From NCBI GenBank assembly GCA_902535745.1, contig CACAUR010000005.1:20237-84236 (forward strand): DNA of 64,000 bases, given 5' to 3'. Each line of letters starts with the position of its first letter. Within the stretch, counting starts at the first letter, position 1. The DNA comes from an uncultured Pelagibacteraceae bacterium (lineage in GTDB: Bacteria > Pseudomonadota > Alphaproteobacteria > Pelagibacterales > Pelagibacteraceae). The notes under the pieces were generated by a model that worked only from the letters and a program-made list of their open reading frames with translations, searched no databases and was not told the DNA's origin. Shown piece after piece: positions 1 through 10,437 of this stretch. The position numbers were made by a program, and so were the translations under genes.

Positions 1-1250
1 GGGCATCAAAAAAAGATTTAGATAATTACATTATAAGATTAGAGGAAGCCGAAAAAAGAGATCACAGAAAACTTGGTAAAGAAATGAACTTATTCCATTT
101 TAGAGAAGAAAGTCCAGGTGCTGTATTTTGGCATCAAAGAGGATGGACATTATTTCAAAAACTTATCGACTACATGAGGAAAAAACAAAACGAAGCAGGC
201 TATAAAGAAATTAACACCCCAGAAGTTTTAGATAGATCTTTATGGGAAAAATCTGGCCACTGGGAAAAATTTGGTGAACATATGTATACATCTGAAACTC
301 CAGATGAAAAAGTATTTGCCATAAAACCTATGAATTGTCCAGGATGTGTTCAAGTATTCAATCAAGGCTTAAAGAGTTATCGAGACCTACCTTATAAAAT
401 GTCTGAATTTGGAAAAGTACATAGATATGAACCATCGGGTGCTCTACATGGTTTGTTGAGAGTGAGAGCATTTACTCAAGATGATGCGCATATCTTTTGT
501 ACTGAAGATCAGATTACCGAGGAGTCTCTATCAGTTACAAATCTTATTTTAAATATTTATAAAGATCTTGGATTTGAAAATGTAATTTTAAAATATTCTG
601 ATAGACCAGACCTTAGAGTTGGAGAGGATGAGGTTTGGGACAAAGCAGAAAAAGCTTTATTGGAAGCAGTTAAAGCTACAAAATTAGAATATAGCATCAA
701 TAAAGGGGAAGGTGCATTTTATGGTCCAAAAATTGAATTTGTTTTAAGAGATGCAATAGGAAGAGATTGGCAATGTGGAACCCTACAAGTAGACTTCAAT
801 TTACCAGGAAGACTAGGTGCATCTTTTGTAGATAAAGATGGATCAAAAAAAGTTCCAGTAATGTTGCATCGAGCTTTATTTGGTTCTCTTGAAAGATTTA
901 TTGGAATATTAATTGAAAATTATTCTGGAAAACTTCCTTTCTGGATAAGTCCATCACAAATAATGGTAATACCAGTTTCTGAAGACTTTAACGATTATTC
1001 TGTTGAAGTTAATAAAAAGCTTATAGCATCTGGTTTAAATTCAGAGGTTGATTTGAAAAATCACAATCTAAATTACAAAATAAGGGAACATTCATTGTCA
1101 AAGGTTCCAATACTATTAATTTGTGGAAAAAAAGAAGTTGACAGTAATAGTGTAACTATTAGACAATTGGATTCTACAAAACAAGAAAATATGGAACTAA
1201 AAAAATTTATTAATCACTATCAAGCTTTAAATAAAGCTCCATCATTATAA
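1..1250 (+). CDS. thrS: Threonine-tRNA ligase, C-terminal part (5' end outside window)
   Basis: Class II aminoacyl-tRNA synthetase that charges tRNA-Thr. The reading frame is open from base 3 with no stop before the track's ATG at 84, so the gene continues upstream of the window and 84 is only an internal Met. The catalytic core is visible: the zinc-site Cys in 'MNCPGC', the second ligand in 'FTQDDAHIF' and the third in 'VPVMLHRALFGS', followed by an anticodon-binding domain. In most ThrRS the motif reads CPGH; here the last residue is Cys. The N-terminal TGS and editing domains lie outside. It is the first gene of a translation operon and its stop abuts infC directly. Confidence 0.96.
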   Translation, partial: ASKKDLDNYIIRLEEAEKRDHRKLGKEMNLFHFREESPGAVFWHQRGWTLFQKLIDYMRKKQNEAGYKEINTPEVLDRSLWEKSGHWEKFGEHMYTSETPDEKVFAIKPMNCPGCVQVFNQGLKSYRDLPYKMSEFGKVHRYEPSGALHGLLRVRAFTQDDAHIFCTEDQITEESLSVTNLILNIYKDLGFENVILKYSDRPDLRVGEDEVWDKAEKALLEAVKATKLEYSINKGEGAFYGPKIEFVLRDAIGRDWQCGTLQVDFNLPGRLGASFVDKDGSKKVPVMLHRALFGSLERFIGILIENYSGKLPFWISPSQIMVIPVSEDFNDYSVEVNKKLIASGLNSEVDLKNHNLNYKIREHSLSKVPILLICGKKEVDSNSVTIRQLDSTKQENMELKKFINHYQALNKAPSL

Positions 1251-1796
1251 GTGGCAGATTTTAAACAAAACTATTTCCAAAGAAGAACAAAGGATAGAGG
1301 ACCTCGCTCAAATAACAGGATTATGTCTCAAGAGGTACAGGTAATTTCAAGTGATGGAAAAAATTTAGGAATACTAAATACTCAAGAAGCAATCAACATG
1401 GCTAAAAATGAAGGGCTTGATCTAATTGAGATCGCCCAAAATGCCAAACCTCCAGTCTGTAAAATTATGGATATGGGTAAGTTCAAGTATGATGCTCAAA
1501 AAAAAGCTAATAAAGCAAAGAAGAAGCAAAAAAAAGTAGAACTTAAAGAAATAAAACTTAGACCAGTAACAGAAATTCATGACTACTCATTTAAAATAAA
1601 AAATGCACAAAAATTTTTGAGTAAAGGTGATAAAGTAAAATTTACAATTAAATTTAAAGGAAGAGAGTTGCAACACTCAAATCTTGGACATGAATTAATG
1701 GACAAGATTAAGACCGACATAGAAAAACTTGGAAAAGTAGAGTTACAGCCTAAATTTGAGGGTAAACAGATGATTATGGTCATTCAACCAATCTAA
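1251..1796 (+). CDS. infC: Translation initiation factor IF-3
   Basis: IF-3 binds the 30S subunit, prevents premature 50S joining and monitors initiator tRNA. The 181-residue length matches the family (about 180). The N-terminal domain ('RSNNRI' to about residue 80) joins a Lys-rich linker ('KKANKAKKKQKK') and the C-terminal domain ('IKLRPVTEIHDY'). The start is GTG, immediately after the thrS stop; the first ATG lies about 25 codons in and would cut off conserved sequence. A non-ATG start is typical of infC, where it often serves autoregulation; whether that applies here is inference. Confidence 0.96.
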   Translation: MADFKQNYFQRRTKDRGPRSNNRIMSQEVQVISSDGKNLGILNTQEAINMAKNEGLDLIEIAQNAKPPVCKIMDMGKFKYDAQKKANKAKKKQKKVELKEIKLRPVTEIHDYSFKIKNAQKFLSKGDKVKFTIKFKGRELQHSNLGHELMDKIKTDIEKLGKVELQPKFEGKQMIMVIQPI

Positions 1797-1830
1797 TTAT
1801 TCTTGTAAAATTATAATTATATTTGTATAA

Positions 1831-1837
1831 CCCCCCC
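1831..1837 (+). other. C7 tract just before the rpmI start codon
   Basis: Seven consecutive C residues sit 4 nt before the ATG of rpmI, in a 45-bp spacer that is otherwise almost all A and T. The place where a Shine-Dalgarno sequence would be expected holds this run instead. TATAAT-like hexamers lie just upstream in the spacer, so it may belong to a short leader of a separate rpmI-rplT transcript. Its function is unknown. Confidence 0.5.
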
Positions 1838-1841
1838 AGTT

Positions 1842-2048
1842 ATGCCAAAGTTAAAAACTAAAAGTTCAGCAAAAAAAAGATTTAAAATTTCTGCAAGAGG
1901 AAAGGTAATAATGCCTCAAGCTGGGAAAAGACATGGTATGATCAAGAGAACGAATTCACAAATTAGAAAACAAAGAGGAACAACAGTAATGTCTAAACAG
2001 GATGGCAAAATTGTAAAATCATACATGCCATATAGTTTGAGAGGATAA
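1842..2048 (+). CDS. rpmI: 50S ribosomal protein L35
   Basis: Small basic large-subunit protein of 68 residues (family about 65). The start '[14 protein letters not shown]' is the classical L35 N-terminus, and '[10 protein letters not shown]' is conserved. It lies between infC and rplT, the standard infC-rpmI-rplT order, and its stop is one base from the rplT ATG. A C7 run, not a Shine-Dalgarno sequence, precedes the ATG. Confidence 0.97.
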   Translation: MPKLKTKSSAKKRFKISARGKVIMPQAGKRHGMIKRTNSQIRKQRGTTVMSKQDGKIVKSYMPYSLRG

Positions 2049-2049
2049 A

Positions 2050-2406
2050 ATGCCAAGAGTAAAAAGAGGAGTCACAAGCAGAGCTAAACATAAAAAAGTT
2101 CTTAAAGCTGTAAAAGGTCAGTGGGGCAGAAGAAAGAATACTATAAGAGTTGCAAGACAAGCGATGGAAAAGTCGATGCAATATGCATATAGAGATAGAA
2201 GAAATAAAAAAAGAGAATTTAAATCATTGTGGATACAAAGAATTAATGCAGGAGTAAGAGGTGAAGGACTTACATATTCAAAGTTCATACATGCTTTAAG
2301 TAAATCTGGTATCAAGTTAGATAGAAAAATTCTAGCTGAAATTGCTTATGATAACCCTGAAGCGTTTAAAACGATTGTAAAGAAAGCTCAAGCAGCACTT
2401 AATTAA
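2050..2406 (+). CDS. rplT: 50S ribosomal protein L20
   Basis: L20 binds 23S rRNA early in 50S assembly and in many bacteria represses its own operon. At 118 residues it is full length. '[19 protein letters not shown]' and '[29 protein letters not shown]' type sequence identify it. It follows rpmI by one base and precedes pheS by 43 bp. An L20 operator was not evident by eye. Confidence 0.97.
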   Translation: MPRVKRGVTSRAKHKKVLKAVKGQWGRRKNTIRVARQAMEKSMQYAYRDRRNKKREFKSLWIQRINAGVRGEGLTYSKFIHALSKSGIKLDRKILAEIAYDNPEAFKTIVKKAQAALN

Positions 2407-2449
2407 TCTTCCCTATTGTTTTTCTTAGTTTAAGAAATAATCTCTAAAA

Positions 2450-3517
2450 ATGTCTGATTTTGAAAAAAAAATTCTCGAGTTTAAAAATAGATTAAACAGC
2501 ACCCAGGATTCAAAAGAAATTGAAGCCATAAGAACAGATATTTTCAGTAAAAATGGATTTATAAATTCTCAGTTTAAAAAACTTGGTTCTTTATCTCAAG
2601 ATGAGAAAAAAACTTTTGCATCCAATATAAACAAAGCAAAACAAGAATTACTTGAAATATTTAGATCAAAAGCAACAGAAGTTTCGGATAAAGATCTTAA
2701 TGAAAAAATAAAAAAAGAAAAAATTGACGTCACTTTACCTGAGAAAGAATTCAAAATAGGAAAGATACACCCTGTATCTCAAGTTATTGATGAAATATCA
2801 TGTATTTTTTCAGAGATAGGATTTAGCGTAGAAGAAGGGCCTGATGTTGAAAATGATTATAATAATTTTACTGCCTTAAACACTCCTAAAGATCATCCAG
2901 CAAAAGATATGCATGATACATTTTATTTGGATGAGAACATGAAAACCTTGCTTAGGACCCACACTTCTCCAGTTCAAGTTCGCACAATGTTAAAAGGCAA
3001 ACCTCCTTTTAAAATAATTGCACCAGGAAGAACTTATCGTAGCGATAGTGATCAAACTCATACACCAATGTTTCATCAGCTGGAAGGTCTTCACATAGAT
3101 AAAAATATTAATATGGGACATTTAAAAGGATGTTTAAATTATTTTATTAAAGAATTTTTTGAAGTGGATAAAATTAAGATGAGATTTAGACCTAGTCACT
3201 TTCCATTCACAGAACCTTCAGCCGAGGTAGATATAGGATATAGAATTGAAAATAACAAAATTACCATCGGCGAAGGTGATAAATGGCTTGAGGTTCTTGG
3301 ATGTGGAATGGTGCATCCAAATGTTTTAAAAAACTGTAAGGTTGACCCAAAAATTTATCAGGGTTTTGCATTTGGTATTGGTATTGATAGATTGGCAATG
3401 CTTAAGTACGGAATAAATGATTTAAGATCTTTTTTTGAATGTGACTATAGATGGTTAAATTATTATGGTTTTGACCCTTTAGATGTTCCAACAAACTATA
3501 GAGGTTTAAGTAAATGA
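2450..3517 (+). CDS. pheS: Phenylalanine-tRNA ligase alpha subunit
   Basis: Catalytic subunit of the alpha2beta2 PheRS that charges tRNA-Phe (a tRNA-Phe gene is at 37296). It has 355 residues. An N-terminal coiled coil (about 1-90) is followed by the class II core: motif 2 near '[18 protein letters not shown]' and motif 3 near '[17 protein letters not shown]'. Its end overlaps the start of pheT by 4 nt (ATGA), which fits translational coupling of the two subunits. Confidence 0.97.
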   Translation: MSDFEKKILEFKNRLNSTQDSKEIEAIRTDIFSKNGFINSQFKKLGSLSQDEKKTFASNINKAKQELLEIFRSKATEVSDKDLNEKIKKEKIDVTLPEKEFKIGKIHPVSQVIDEISCIFSEIGFSVEEGPDVENDYNNFTALNTPKDHPAKDMHDTFYLDENMKTLLRTHTSPVQVRTMLKGKPPFKIIAPGRTYRSDSDQTHTPMFHQLEGLHIDKNINMGHLKGCLNYFIKEFFEVDKIKMRFRPSHFPFTEPSAEVDIGYRIENNKITIGEGDKWLEVLGCGMVHPNVLKNCKVDPKIYQGFAFGIGIDRLAMLKYGINDLRSFFECDYRWLNYYGFDPLDVPTNYRGLSK

Positions 3518-5898
3518 AATTTACAAAAGACTGGCTTGATGTTCATTTAAAAACAAATAAAAGTGAGTCACAAATTATCCAGAAATTAAATAGTATTGGC
3601 CTAGAAGTAGAAAAGGTAGAGCCAGTCAAAAATGAATTAAGCGACTTCATTGTAGCAAAAATAATAAAAGCAAATAAACATCCTAATGCTGACCGGCTTA
3701 AGTTATGTGATGTGGATATAGGAAAAAAAAATACACTTAAAGTTGTCTGTGGTGCTCCTAATGCAAGAGATGGACTCTTGACAATCTACGCACCGCCAGG
3801 TTCAGTAATTCCAAAAAATAGCATGAAATTAGAGGTATCAAAGATCAGAGGAGAAACCTCTTACGGAATGCTCTGTTCTGAGTCAGAATTGAAACTTTCT
3901 AATGAGAGCGAAGGAATAATAGATCTAAATGATAAATATAAAACAAAAATTGGAAAATCATTCTTCGGTAAAAAAAAAGGAAAAAATGTAATTGAATTAT
4001 CAATTACCCCTAATAGACCAGACTGCCTAGGTGTGAGAGGTATAGCGAGAGACTTGTCAGCCTCTAACTTTGGAAAATTAAAAGAACCAAGAAAAAGTAA
4101 AGTTAAAAATAACATTAAACATAATTTAAAGATAAAGATTGAAAAAAATAAAAATCAGGCATGTTCAATTTTTGGAAGCTGTATCATTAAAAATATTAAA
4201 AATACTGAAAGTCCAGGATGGTTAAAAAATAGAATTTTAGCACTAGGCTTAAGGCCTATTTCTGCCGTTGTTGACATAACAAATTATGTAATGTTTGATT
4301 TAAACCGACCCCTCCATGCATACGATTTAGACAAGATAAAGAATAAAATTACCGTTAGAAATTCAAAAAAAGGAGAGAGTTTTAAAGCTCTAGATAATAA
4401 AAATTATACACTTGATAAAGACATGTGTGTGATAGCTGATGATGAAGGGGTACTTGGTTTAGGTGGAATAATCGGGGGCGAAAGGTCGGGCACAGAAATA
4501 CATACAAAAAATATACTATTAGAGGCAGCATATTTTGATCCTGCATTAATTAGAAAAACTGCTAAAAAATTAGATTTGAATAGTGATGCAAAGTTTCGTT
4601 TTGAAAGAGGGGTAGATCCTCAATCTGTAAATGCTGGACTGGACTCAGCTGTCGAACTAATTTTAGAAATTTGTGGAGGGGAAGTTTCCAAATTTGATGT
4701 ACAGCAGACAAAAAAATTTAAAGATCTTGAGATAAAATTTGACCCCAAAACGGTAACAAAGACAGTTGGAACCAATATAAACATTAATGAGTTAAAAAAG
4801 ATCTTATCAAACTTAGGCTTCACTATTAAAACCAAGGGTAAATTCCTCAATGTTAAGGTTCCAAGTTGGAGACCAGATATCTTTGGTGAGATTGATCTAG
4901 TAGAGGAAGTTATTAGAATTATTGGATTTGAAAAAATTAAGTCCATTGAACCTGAGAAAAAGCGAACTAAACCAACACTTAATTTCTTTCAGAAACATTT
5001 CCATTTAGCTCAAAGATCAGTAGCCTCAAAAGGATATCTTGAAACAATAACATGGTCGTTTACTGACGAAAAAATTAATAACAAATTTAAAGAAAAATTA
5101 GAAAGTGTAAAAATTGTAAATCCAATAAGTTCAGATTTAAATGTATTAAGAAATTCTTTGTATCCAAATCTCATTTTCTATTTGGAAAAAAACTTAAATA
5201 GAGGATTTGGTGATCAAGCTCTTTTCGAAATTGGTCCAACTTTTACAGGAAGAAAACCTGGTCAACAAATTACTGTTGTTTGTGGGATTAAAAAACAATT
5301 TATAGATGAAGATAATAATTTAAAGAAAAATGATTTAGTAGATGTTTTTCATATTAAAAAAGATTTAGTTCAATCATTAACAGAACTTGAGATAAGAAAA
5401 GAAGATTTTAAGGTTGAGGAAAATACACCTTCTTATTATCACCCAGGTATCTCAGGATCTATAATCTCAAAAGATGGAAATCTTGTTCTTGGATATTTCG
5501 GTGCCTTACATCCAAAAATAATTTCAAATACTTTTGGATTTGAAATCTTTTTAGAAAACCTAGTTGAATATAAAGCAAAAAATAAAAAAACTAAAGATAG
5601 TCTAACTTTTTCAGATTATCAAAAGTCAGATAGGGATTTTGCTTTTTTAGTCAATAAAGATACTAGAGCTCAAGATTTAACAGAAGTTATCCAAAAAATA
5701 GATAAAGATTTAATTAAAGAAATAAAAATTTTTGATGTTTATGAAGGGGAAAATATTCCATCTGATAAAAAATCAATTGCATTAAAAGTAACAATTCAGT
5801 CTGATCATAAGACTTTAAAGGAAAATGATCTGACAAATATATCAAAAAAAATAATTAGCACTGTAGAGGAAAAAACTGGTGCAAAATTAAGATCGTAA
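3514..5898 (+). CDS. pheT: Phenylalanine-tRNA ligase beta subunit
   Basis: Noncatalytic, tRNA-binding and editing subunit of PheRS; 794 residues, the usual length. In order: N-terminal segment, EMAP-type tRNA-binding domain (about 40-150, '[13 protein letters not shown]'), B3/B4 editing domain (about 210-390, '[14 protein letters not shown]' and 'HAYDLDKI'), B5 domain, catalytic-like domain, and a C-terminal ferredoxin-fold anticodon-binding domain ('[12 protein letters not shown]'). The gene overlaps pheS by 4 nt and ends directly before lepA with no spacer. Confidence 0.97.
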   Translation: MKFTKDWLDVHLKTNKSESQIIQKLNSIGLEVEKVEPVKNELSDFIVAKIIKANKHPNADRLKLCDVDIGKKNTLKVVCGAPNARDGLLTIYAPPGSVIPKNSMKLEVSKIRGETSYGMLCSESELKLSNESEGIIDLNDKYKTKIGKSFFGKKKGKNVIELSITPNRPDCLGVRGIARDLSASNFGKLKEPRKSKVKNNIKHNLKIKIEKNKNQACSIFGSCIIKNIKNTESPGWLKNRILALGLRPISAVVDITNYVMFDLNRPLHAYDLDKIKNKITVRNSKKGESFKALDNKNYTLDKDMCVIADDEGVLGLGGIIGGERSGTEIHTKNILLEAAYFDPALIRKTAKKLDLNSDAKFRFERGVDPQSVNAGLDSAVELILEICGGEVSKFDVQQTKKFKDLEIKFDPKTVTKTVGTNININELKKILSNLGFTIKTKGKFLNVKVPSWRPDIFGEIDLVEEVIRIIGFEKIKSIEPEKKRTKPTLNFFQKHFHLAQRSVASKGYLETITWSFTDEKINNKFKEKLESVKIVNPISSDLNVLRNSLYPNLIFYLEKNLNRGFGDQALFEIGPTFTGRKPGQQITVVCGIKKQFIDEDNNLKKNDLVDVFHIKKDLVQSLTELEIRKEDFKVEENTPSYYHPGISGSIISKDGNLVLGYFGALHPKIISNTFGFEIFLENLVEYKAKNKKTKDSLTFSDYQKSDRDFAFLVNKDTRAQDLTEVIQKIDKDLIKEIKIFDVYEGENIPSDKKSIALKVTIQSDHKTLKENDLTNISKKIISTVEEKTGAKLRS

Positions 5899-7707
5899 AT
5901 GTCTAGCCTCGATAACATTAGAAATTTTGCTATTATCGCTCATATTGATCATGGGAAATCAACAATAGCAGACAGGATTATACATAAGTGTGGAGGTTTG
6001 ACAGAAAGAGAGATGAAAGATCAAGTATTAGACTCAATGGACATTGAGAGAGAGCGAGGAATTACAATTAAAGCGCAAACTGTAAAATTGAATTATAAGG
6101 CCAAAGATGGCAAAGAGTACATACTTAACATAATAGACACCCCCGGTCATGTGGATTTTAGTTATGAAGTCAGTCGATCACTATATGCATGCGAGGGATC
6201 AATATTAATTGTAGATAGCACTCAAGGGGTTGAGGCCCAAACACTTGCTAATGTTTATCAAGCACTAGATATTAATCATGAAATAATTCCTGTACTAAAT
6301 AAGATTGATCTGCCTGCCTCTGATTTAGATAGAACAAAAAAACAAATAGAAGATGTAATAGGTATAGATACATCCAATGCTGTACCATGTTCAGGAAAAA
6401 CAGGCGAAGGTATAGAAAATATTTTAGAGTCTATTGTCTCATCATTACCACCACCAAAAGGTGAGACTAAAGAACAATTAAAATGTTTGCTAGTCGATAG
6501 TTGGTATGACTCTTACTTGGGAGTTATTATTTTAGTTAGGGTAATAGATGGAACCTTGAAAAAAAATATGAAAATTAAAATGATGTCTACTGATCAAGAA
6601 TATATAGTAGAAAAAGTTGGTGTATTTACACCAAAGGCTGAGAACATTGAAGAACTCAAATCTGGTGAAATAGGATTTATCATTACAGGAATAAAAAACT
6701 TATCTGACACAAAAGTTGGTGATACTATTTGTGAATCTCAAAATCCTCTTAAAAAAGCCTTACCAGGTTTTAAACCTAGTAAACCAGTTGTATTTTGTGG
6801 TTTGTTTCCAGTTGATAGTTCAGAGTATCAAAAACTAAAAGATGGTTTAGCAAAACTACAATTAAATGATTCAAGTTTTTCTTATGAAGCAGAGTCTTCA
6901 TCGGCACTTGGTCTTGGTTTTAGGTGTGGCTTTTTGGGATTGCTTCATTTGGAAATCATTACTGAAAGACTTGAGAGAGAATTCGACATTAATTTATTAA
7001 CGACAACTCCAGGTGTTGTCTATAAAGTGCACTTAAATAATGGAAAAATTGAAGATCTACAGAATCCTTCAAATTTGGCAGATCCAACGCATATAAAACT
7101 TATTGAGGAGCCTTGGATAAAAGCAACAATAATTACTCCAGATCAATATTTGGGATCAATTATGAAAATATGTCAAAGCAAAAGAGGAATACAAAAAGAT
7201 TTAAATTATTCAGGAAATAGAGCAGTATTGAGTTATGAGATACCACTTAATGAAGTAGTCTTTGATTTCAATGACAGGCTAAAATCAATGACAAGTGGTT
7301 ACGCAAGTTTTGATTATGAAATTATGGGACATAAAGAAGGAGACCTTGTTAAACTATCAATACTTGTAAACTCAGAGCCTGTTGATGCACTAGCTATGAT
7401 GGTACATAAAGATTTTGCACAAACAATTGGAAGAGATGTTTGTGAGAAACTTAAAGATCTTATTCCAAGACATAACTTCATGATCCCTGTACAGGCAGCA
7501 ATTGGTGGTAAAATTATAGCAAGAGAAACTATTAAGGGTTTTAAAAAAGATGTTTTAACAAAAATACATGGTGGTGGAGCAAGAGATAGAAAAAGAAAAC
7601 TTTTAGAAAAACAAAAAAAGGGAAAAGCAAGATCAAAACAATTTGGCAGAGTGGAGATACCACAAGAGGCTTTTATTGGTGTACTGAAAATAAATAAAGA
7701 AAATTAA
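5899..7707 (+). CDS. lepA: Elongation factor 4 (LepA GTPase)
   Basis: Ribosome-associated translational GTPase. The 602-residue length is normal. The G domain shows 'AHIDHGKST' (P-loop), 'DTPGHVDF' and 'NKIDLP'; EF-G-like domains II, III and V follow; and the C-terminal domain unique to LepA is present ('[16 protein letters not shown]'). The ATG directly follows the pheT stop, so it is probably cotranscribed with pheST. It is the last gene before the glycan island. Confidence 0.97.
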   Translation: MSSLDNIRNFAIIAHIDHGKSTIADRIIHKCGGLTEREMKDQVLDSMDIERERGITIKAQTVKLNYKAKDGKEYILNIIDTPGHVDFSYEVSRSLYACEGSILIVDSTQGVEAQTLANVYQALDINHEIIPVLNKIDLPASDLDRTKKQIEDVIGIDTSNAVPCSGKTGEGIENILESIVSSLPPPKGETKEQLKCLLVDSWYDSYLGVIILVRVIDGTLKKNMKIKMMSTDQEYIVEKVGVFTPKAENIEELKSGEIGFIITGIKNLSDTKVGDTICESQNPLKKALPGFKPSKPVVFCGLFPVDSSEYQKLKDGLAKLQLNDSSFSYEAESSSALGLGFRCGFLGLLHLEIITERLEREFDINLLTTTPGVVYKVHLNNGKIEDLQNPSNLADPTHIKLIEEPWIKATIITPDQYLGSIMKICQSKRGIQKDLNYSGNRAVLSYEIPLNEVVFDFNDRLKSMTSGYASFDYEIMGHKEGDLVKLSILVNSEPVDALAMMVHKDFAQTIGRDVCEKLKDLIPRHNFMIPVQAAIGGKIIARETIKGFKKDVLTKIHGGGARDRKRKLLEKQKKGKARSKQFGRVEIPQEAFIGVLKINKEN

Positions 7708-7708
7708 A

Positions 7709-8518
7709 ATGATATATGATTGTTTCTCTTACTGGGACGAGGATTTACTTTTAGATTTAAGATTAAACATTTTAGATAAAATTGTAGATCGTTTTGTAAT
7801 TGTTGAGGGGGATAAAACTTGGCAAAACAATCCAAAAAAACTTAAGTTTGATGTTAAAAAATTCCAAAAATTTAAAGACAAAATTATTTATATTCCTGTA
7901 ACAGACTTACCAGATGGTGAAGATCCATATTTACGTGAAAACCATCAAAGAAATTCAATCTCAAAAGGTATAAAAGATGCAAACAAAGATGATATTATTT
8001 TAATTTCAGATTTAGATGAAATTCCATGTCCAAAAGCTATTAAAAATTTTGATCATAAGATGAGATATGCAACTTTCAAACAAAAGCATTTTTATTACAA
8101 ATTCAATCTTCAAAGTAAAAACTATCCTTATTGGCATGGTTCAAGAATTTGTATCAAAAAATATTTAAAATCACCTCAATGGTTAAGGGAATTAAAATTT
8201 AAAAAAAGACCATTTTGGCGTTTTGATAAATTAAGACTTAATAACATTATTAGCAATGGTGGTTGGCATTTTTGCAATTTAAAAACTCCTGAAGATTTAT
8301 TGTATAAATATCAAAATTTATGTGAAACAAACGATCCAACGCATTTTAAGGAGCGGATTGATCCTAAATATCTTCAAATAGACGAAATACAAAAAAAAGT
8401 TATTTCAGGGGAGGATATAATTGGCAGAAAAGATAATTTTGAAAAAATTGAATTAGATTATTCTTTTCCAGAGTATTTAATAAAAAATAAGGAAGATTAC
8501 AGTGATTGGATAATTTAG
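7709..8518 (+). CDS. Glycosyltransferase family 17-like protein
   Basis: Predicted GT17-type (beta-1,4-N-acetylglucosaminyltransferase family) enzyme of 269 residues, probably adding a sugar to a surface polysaccharide. Hallmarks are the N-terminus 'MIYDCFSYWDEDLLLDLRL', 'FVIVEGDKTWQN', the acidic 'ILISDLDEIP' (metal/nucleotide-sugar site) and 'GGWHFCNL'. No signal peptide or membrane segment is evident, so it is likely cytoplasmic. It starts one base after the lepA stop and may be read through from that operon; its end overlaps the convergent GT61 gene by 4 nt. The exact sugar and acceptor cannot be read from sequence. Confidence 0.85.
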   Translation: MIYDCFSYWDEDLLLDLRLNILDKIVDRFVIVEGDKTWQNNPKKLKFDVKKFQKFKDKIIYIPVTDLPDGEDPYLRENHQRNSISKGIKDANKDDIILISDLDEIPCPKAIKNFDHKMRYATFKQKHFYYKFNLQSKNYPYWHGSRICIKKYLKSPQWLRELKFKKRPFWRFDKLRLNNIISNGGWHFCNLKTPEDLLYKYQNLCETNDPTHFKERIDPKYLQIDEIQKKVISGEDIIGRKDNFEKIELDYSFPEYLIKNKEDYSDWII

Positions 8519-9585
8519 TGTAAATAATTCTTTAGTCTTTTTACATCTAATACCATATCACCCCTTTTTTCCCTTTTAATTTTTTTTAATTTAATAAGAT
8601 GATGCCTCAATTTATTAAATTTACTGATTCTTTTATAAACATTATTTGGATGACCCAAAGGTCTTATTTCTACAACTTTAGTTTTTCTTTTACAAAAAAT
8701 CAGATTTGCCATACCAGCTCCGTGTGGACCTATAACAATGTTGCAATTTTTGAATATTGAAATTTGCTTATCAAAACTAAAATTTGATAATTTGACTATT
8801 TTGAAACCTTCTTTTCTTAAATAATTTTTTATTTCATTATCATTAATAATTTTACAATGGTTGTACTGAGAGTCGGATCTATCAATGTAAATTTTATCAA
8901 AGTTTTTAATTTTTTTTGCTGAATTATTGAGAAATTTTTTTCTCAAAAAATTGACAATCCATCTTGGCAAATTATTTTGAGCTGTAGAAAAAGTTCCTTT
9001 TAAATAATTAGGATGAGTACAAAATATTAAGTTATCTAAAAAACAATGTTTATTTATCCTACTATCTATGACTTTATTTGAGTTTAATTTTAGCATCTCA
9101 AAAGTTGCTTTTTGGAAAGAGTTTAGTTTAGAGAAATAGAAATAATCGATTTTTTTTAAATTGTAAGCTTCAGAAAGAATTTTGATTTTTGGAACAATAT
9201 CAAGTAACCAGTGTGCGTAATTATTATATCCACTGGCACCTTGCACTAGACTAATAACATTTCCATCTATTTTCTTTAAAAACTTTGGTGTTCCAGATTT
9301 TAAAACTTCATTTTTTTTTGAATCAACTAACTTGCCGTTTATTTGCTGCATTGAGCCTTCAGTAATTAATTGATTATTTTTGATAATGCTTACATTTTCT
9401 ACACAATTTGTATAAATTCGACAATTTCGAATGGAATAAATTTTATAAGTGTTTTTTTGAAAATATTTTTTTTTTATAATTTTAAATTTAGGTTTGAAGT
9501 TACCTTTTAAATATATCTTTTTGTATAAAATCGAGAAAAAGCGACTTCTTAATATTTTATAAGTTTTTTTAGGTTTTTTAATCAA
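8515..9585 (-). CDS. Glycosyltransferase family 61 (DUF563)-like protein
   Basis: A 356-residue protein with the C-terminal signature of GT61 enzymes: 'IVIGPHGAGMANLIFC' followed by 'KVVEIRP'. The central 'GASGYNNYAHWLLDIVPKI' also matches this family. Its N-terminal 40 residues are very Lys-rich with no clear signal peptide. It is the only minus-strand gene of the surface-glycan island, convergent with the GT17 gene and divergent from the next one over about 54 bp. Likely role: transfer of a sugar to LPS or capsule; substrate unknown. Confidence 0.85.
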   Translation of the reverse strand: MIKKPKKTYKILRSRFFSILYKKIYLKGNFKPKFKIIKKKYFQKNTYKIYSIRNCRIYTNCVENVSIIKNNQLITEGSMQQINGKLVDSKKNEVLKSGTPKFLKKIDGNVISLVQGASGYNNYAHWLLDIVPKIKILSEAYNLKKIDYFYFSKLNSFQKATFEMLKLNSNKVIDSRINKHCFLDNLIFCTHPNYLKGTFSTAQNNLPRWIVNFLRKKFLNNSAKKIKNFDKIYIDRSDSQYNHCKIINDNEIKNYLRKEGFKIVKLSNFSFDKQISIFKNCNIVIGPHGAGMANLIFCKRKTKVVEIRPLGHPNNVYKRISKFNKLRHHLIKLKKIKREKRGDMVLDVKRLKNYLH

Positions 9586-9639
9586 TTTTGAAATTTAAAA
9601 TTGTTTATATAATACAATTTGTAGTCTAAAAATAAATGT

Positions 9640-10437
9640 ATGAATAGTCTTAATATTTTTTGCGTTACAGACAAACCCCACAAACATTTGGAGGGCCTCA
9701 ATTTAAATCTGGTTGGTGTTGGTAAAAGACGATTTAATTATAAATATATAACATGCTTAAATGGCAAGAATATTCAAAAAAAAGAAAAGCACTATTCAGA
9801 GTTAACCTTCCATTATTGGTTTTGGAAAAATAAACTTAAGAATTACAGAAATAATGATTGGATAGGCTTTTGCCAAAAAAGAAGATTTTGGACAAAAAAT
9901 TCATCGAAAGTAAAAAGTCTAAAAGATTTAAAAAAAAAATTAATCACTAAACCAAAAAAAAAATGGAATAAATATGAAAGTATAATTTGTAAACCTATAA
10001 GAGTAGATAATCCCAAAAGAATGAAATTAATTAAAAGGGGCTGGCGAAATATTTTAATGGATCCCTCTATAGTAAATCAAAAGATGAAACAAAATATAAA
10101 ATTACATTTTGATATGCATCATGGATTTGGAGTTTTAGATAAAGCGATTAATAGAATGAATATCAAGGATCGAGAAAGCTTCAGAAAATTTGTAAATAGA
10201 GAAATAAAATTCAATCCACATATAATGGTTATTTCAAAAAAAAAAATTTTAAATCAATGGTTTAAAGATCTTTTTAATTGGCTTTTTAAATGTGAAAAAA
10301 TTTTTGGATTAAAAGATTTGAAAGGTTATGATCAACAAAGATTATACGCTTATTTAGCTGAGAGATATCTTTCTTTTTGGTTTTTAAAAAAAACAACTTT
10401 TCTAGAGTCTGATTGGTGCTTTTTTGAGGTAGAATAA
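9640..10437 (+). CDS. DUF4422-like glycosyltransferase
   Basis: A 265-residue protein resembling DUF4422 polysaccharide enzymes. The supporting features are 'HYSELTFHYWFWKN' followed by 'DWIGFCQKRRFW' (family form close to 'IGFCHYRRYF'), a 'HHGFGVLDKA' segment, and the C-terminal 'NPHIMVISKKKILNQWF' with 'LAERYLSFWF'. No membrane span is visible. It lies in the glycan island, and its stop overlaps the next ATG by one base (TAATG), suggesting coupling. The family match is by recalled motif, so the exact subfamily is uncertain. Confidence 0.7.
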   Translation: MNSLNIFCVTDKPHKHLEGLNLNLVGVGKRRFNYKYITCLNGKNIQKKEKHYSELTFHYWFWKNKLKNYRNNDWIGFCQKRRFWTKNSSKVKSLKDLKKKLITKPKKKWNKYESIICKPIRVDNPKRMKLIKRGWRNILMDPSIVNQKMKQNIKLHFDMHHGFGVLDKAINRMNIKDRESFRKFVNREIKFNPHIMVISKKKILNQWFKDLFNWLFKCEKIFGLKDLKGYDQQRLYAYLAERYLSFWFLKKTTFLESDWCFFEVE

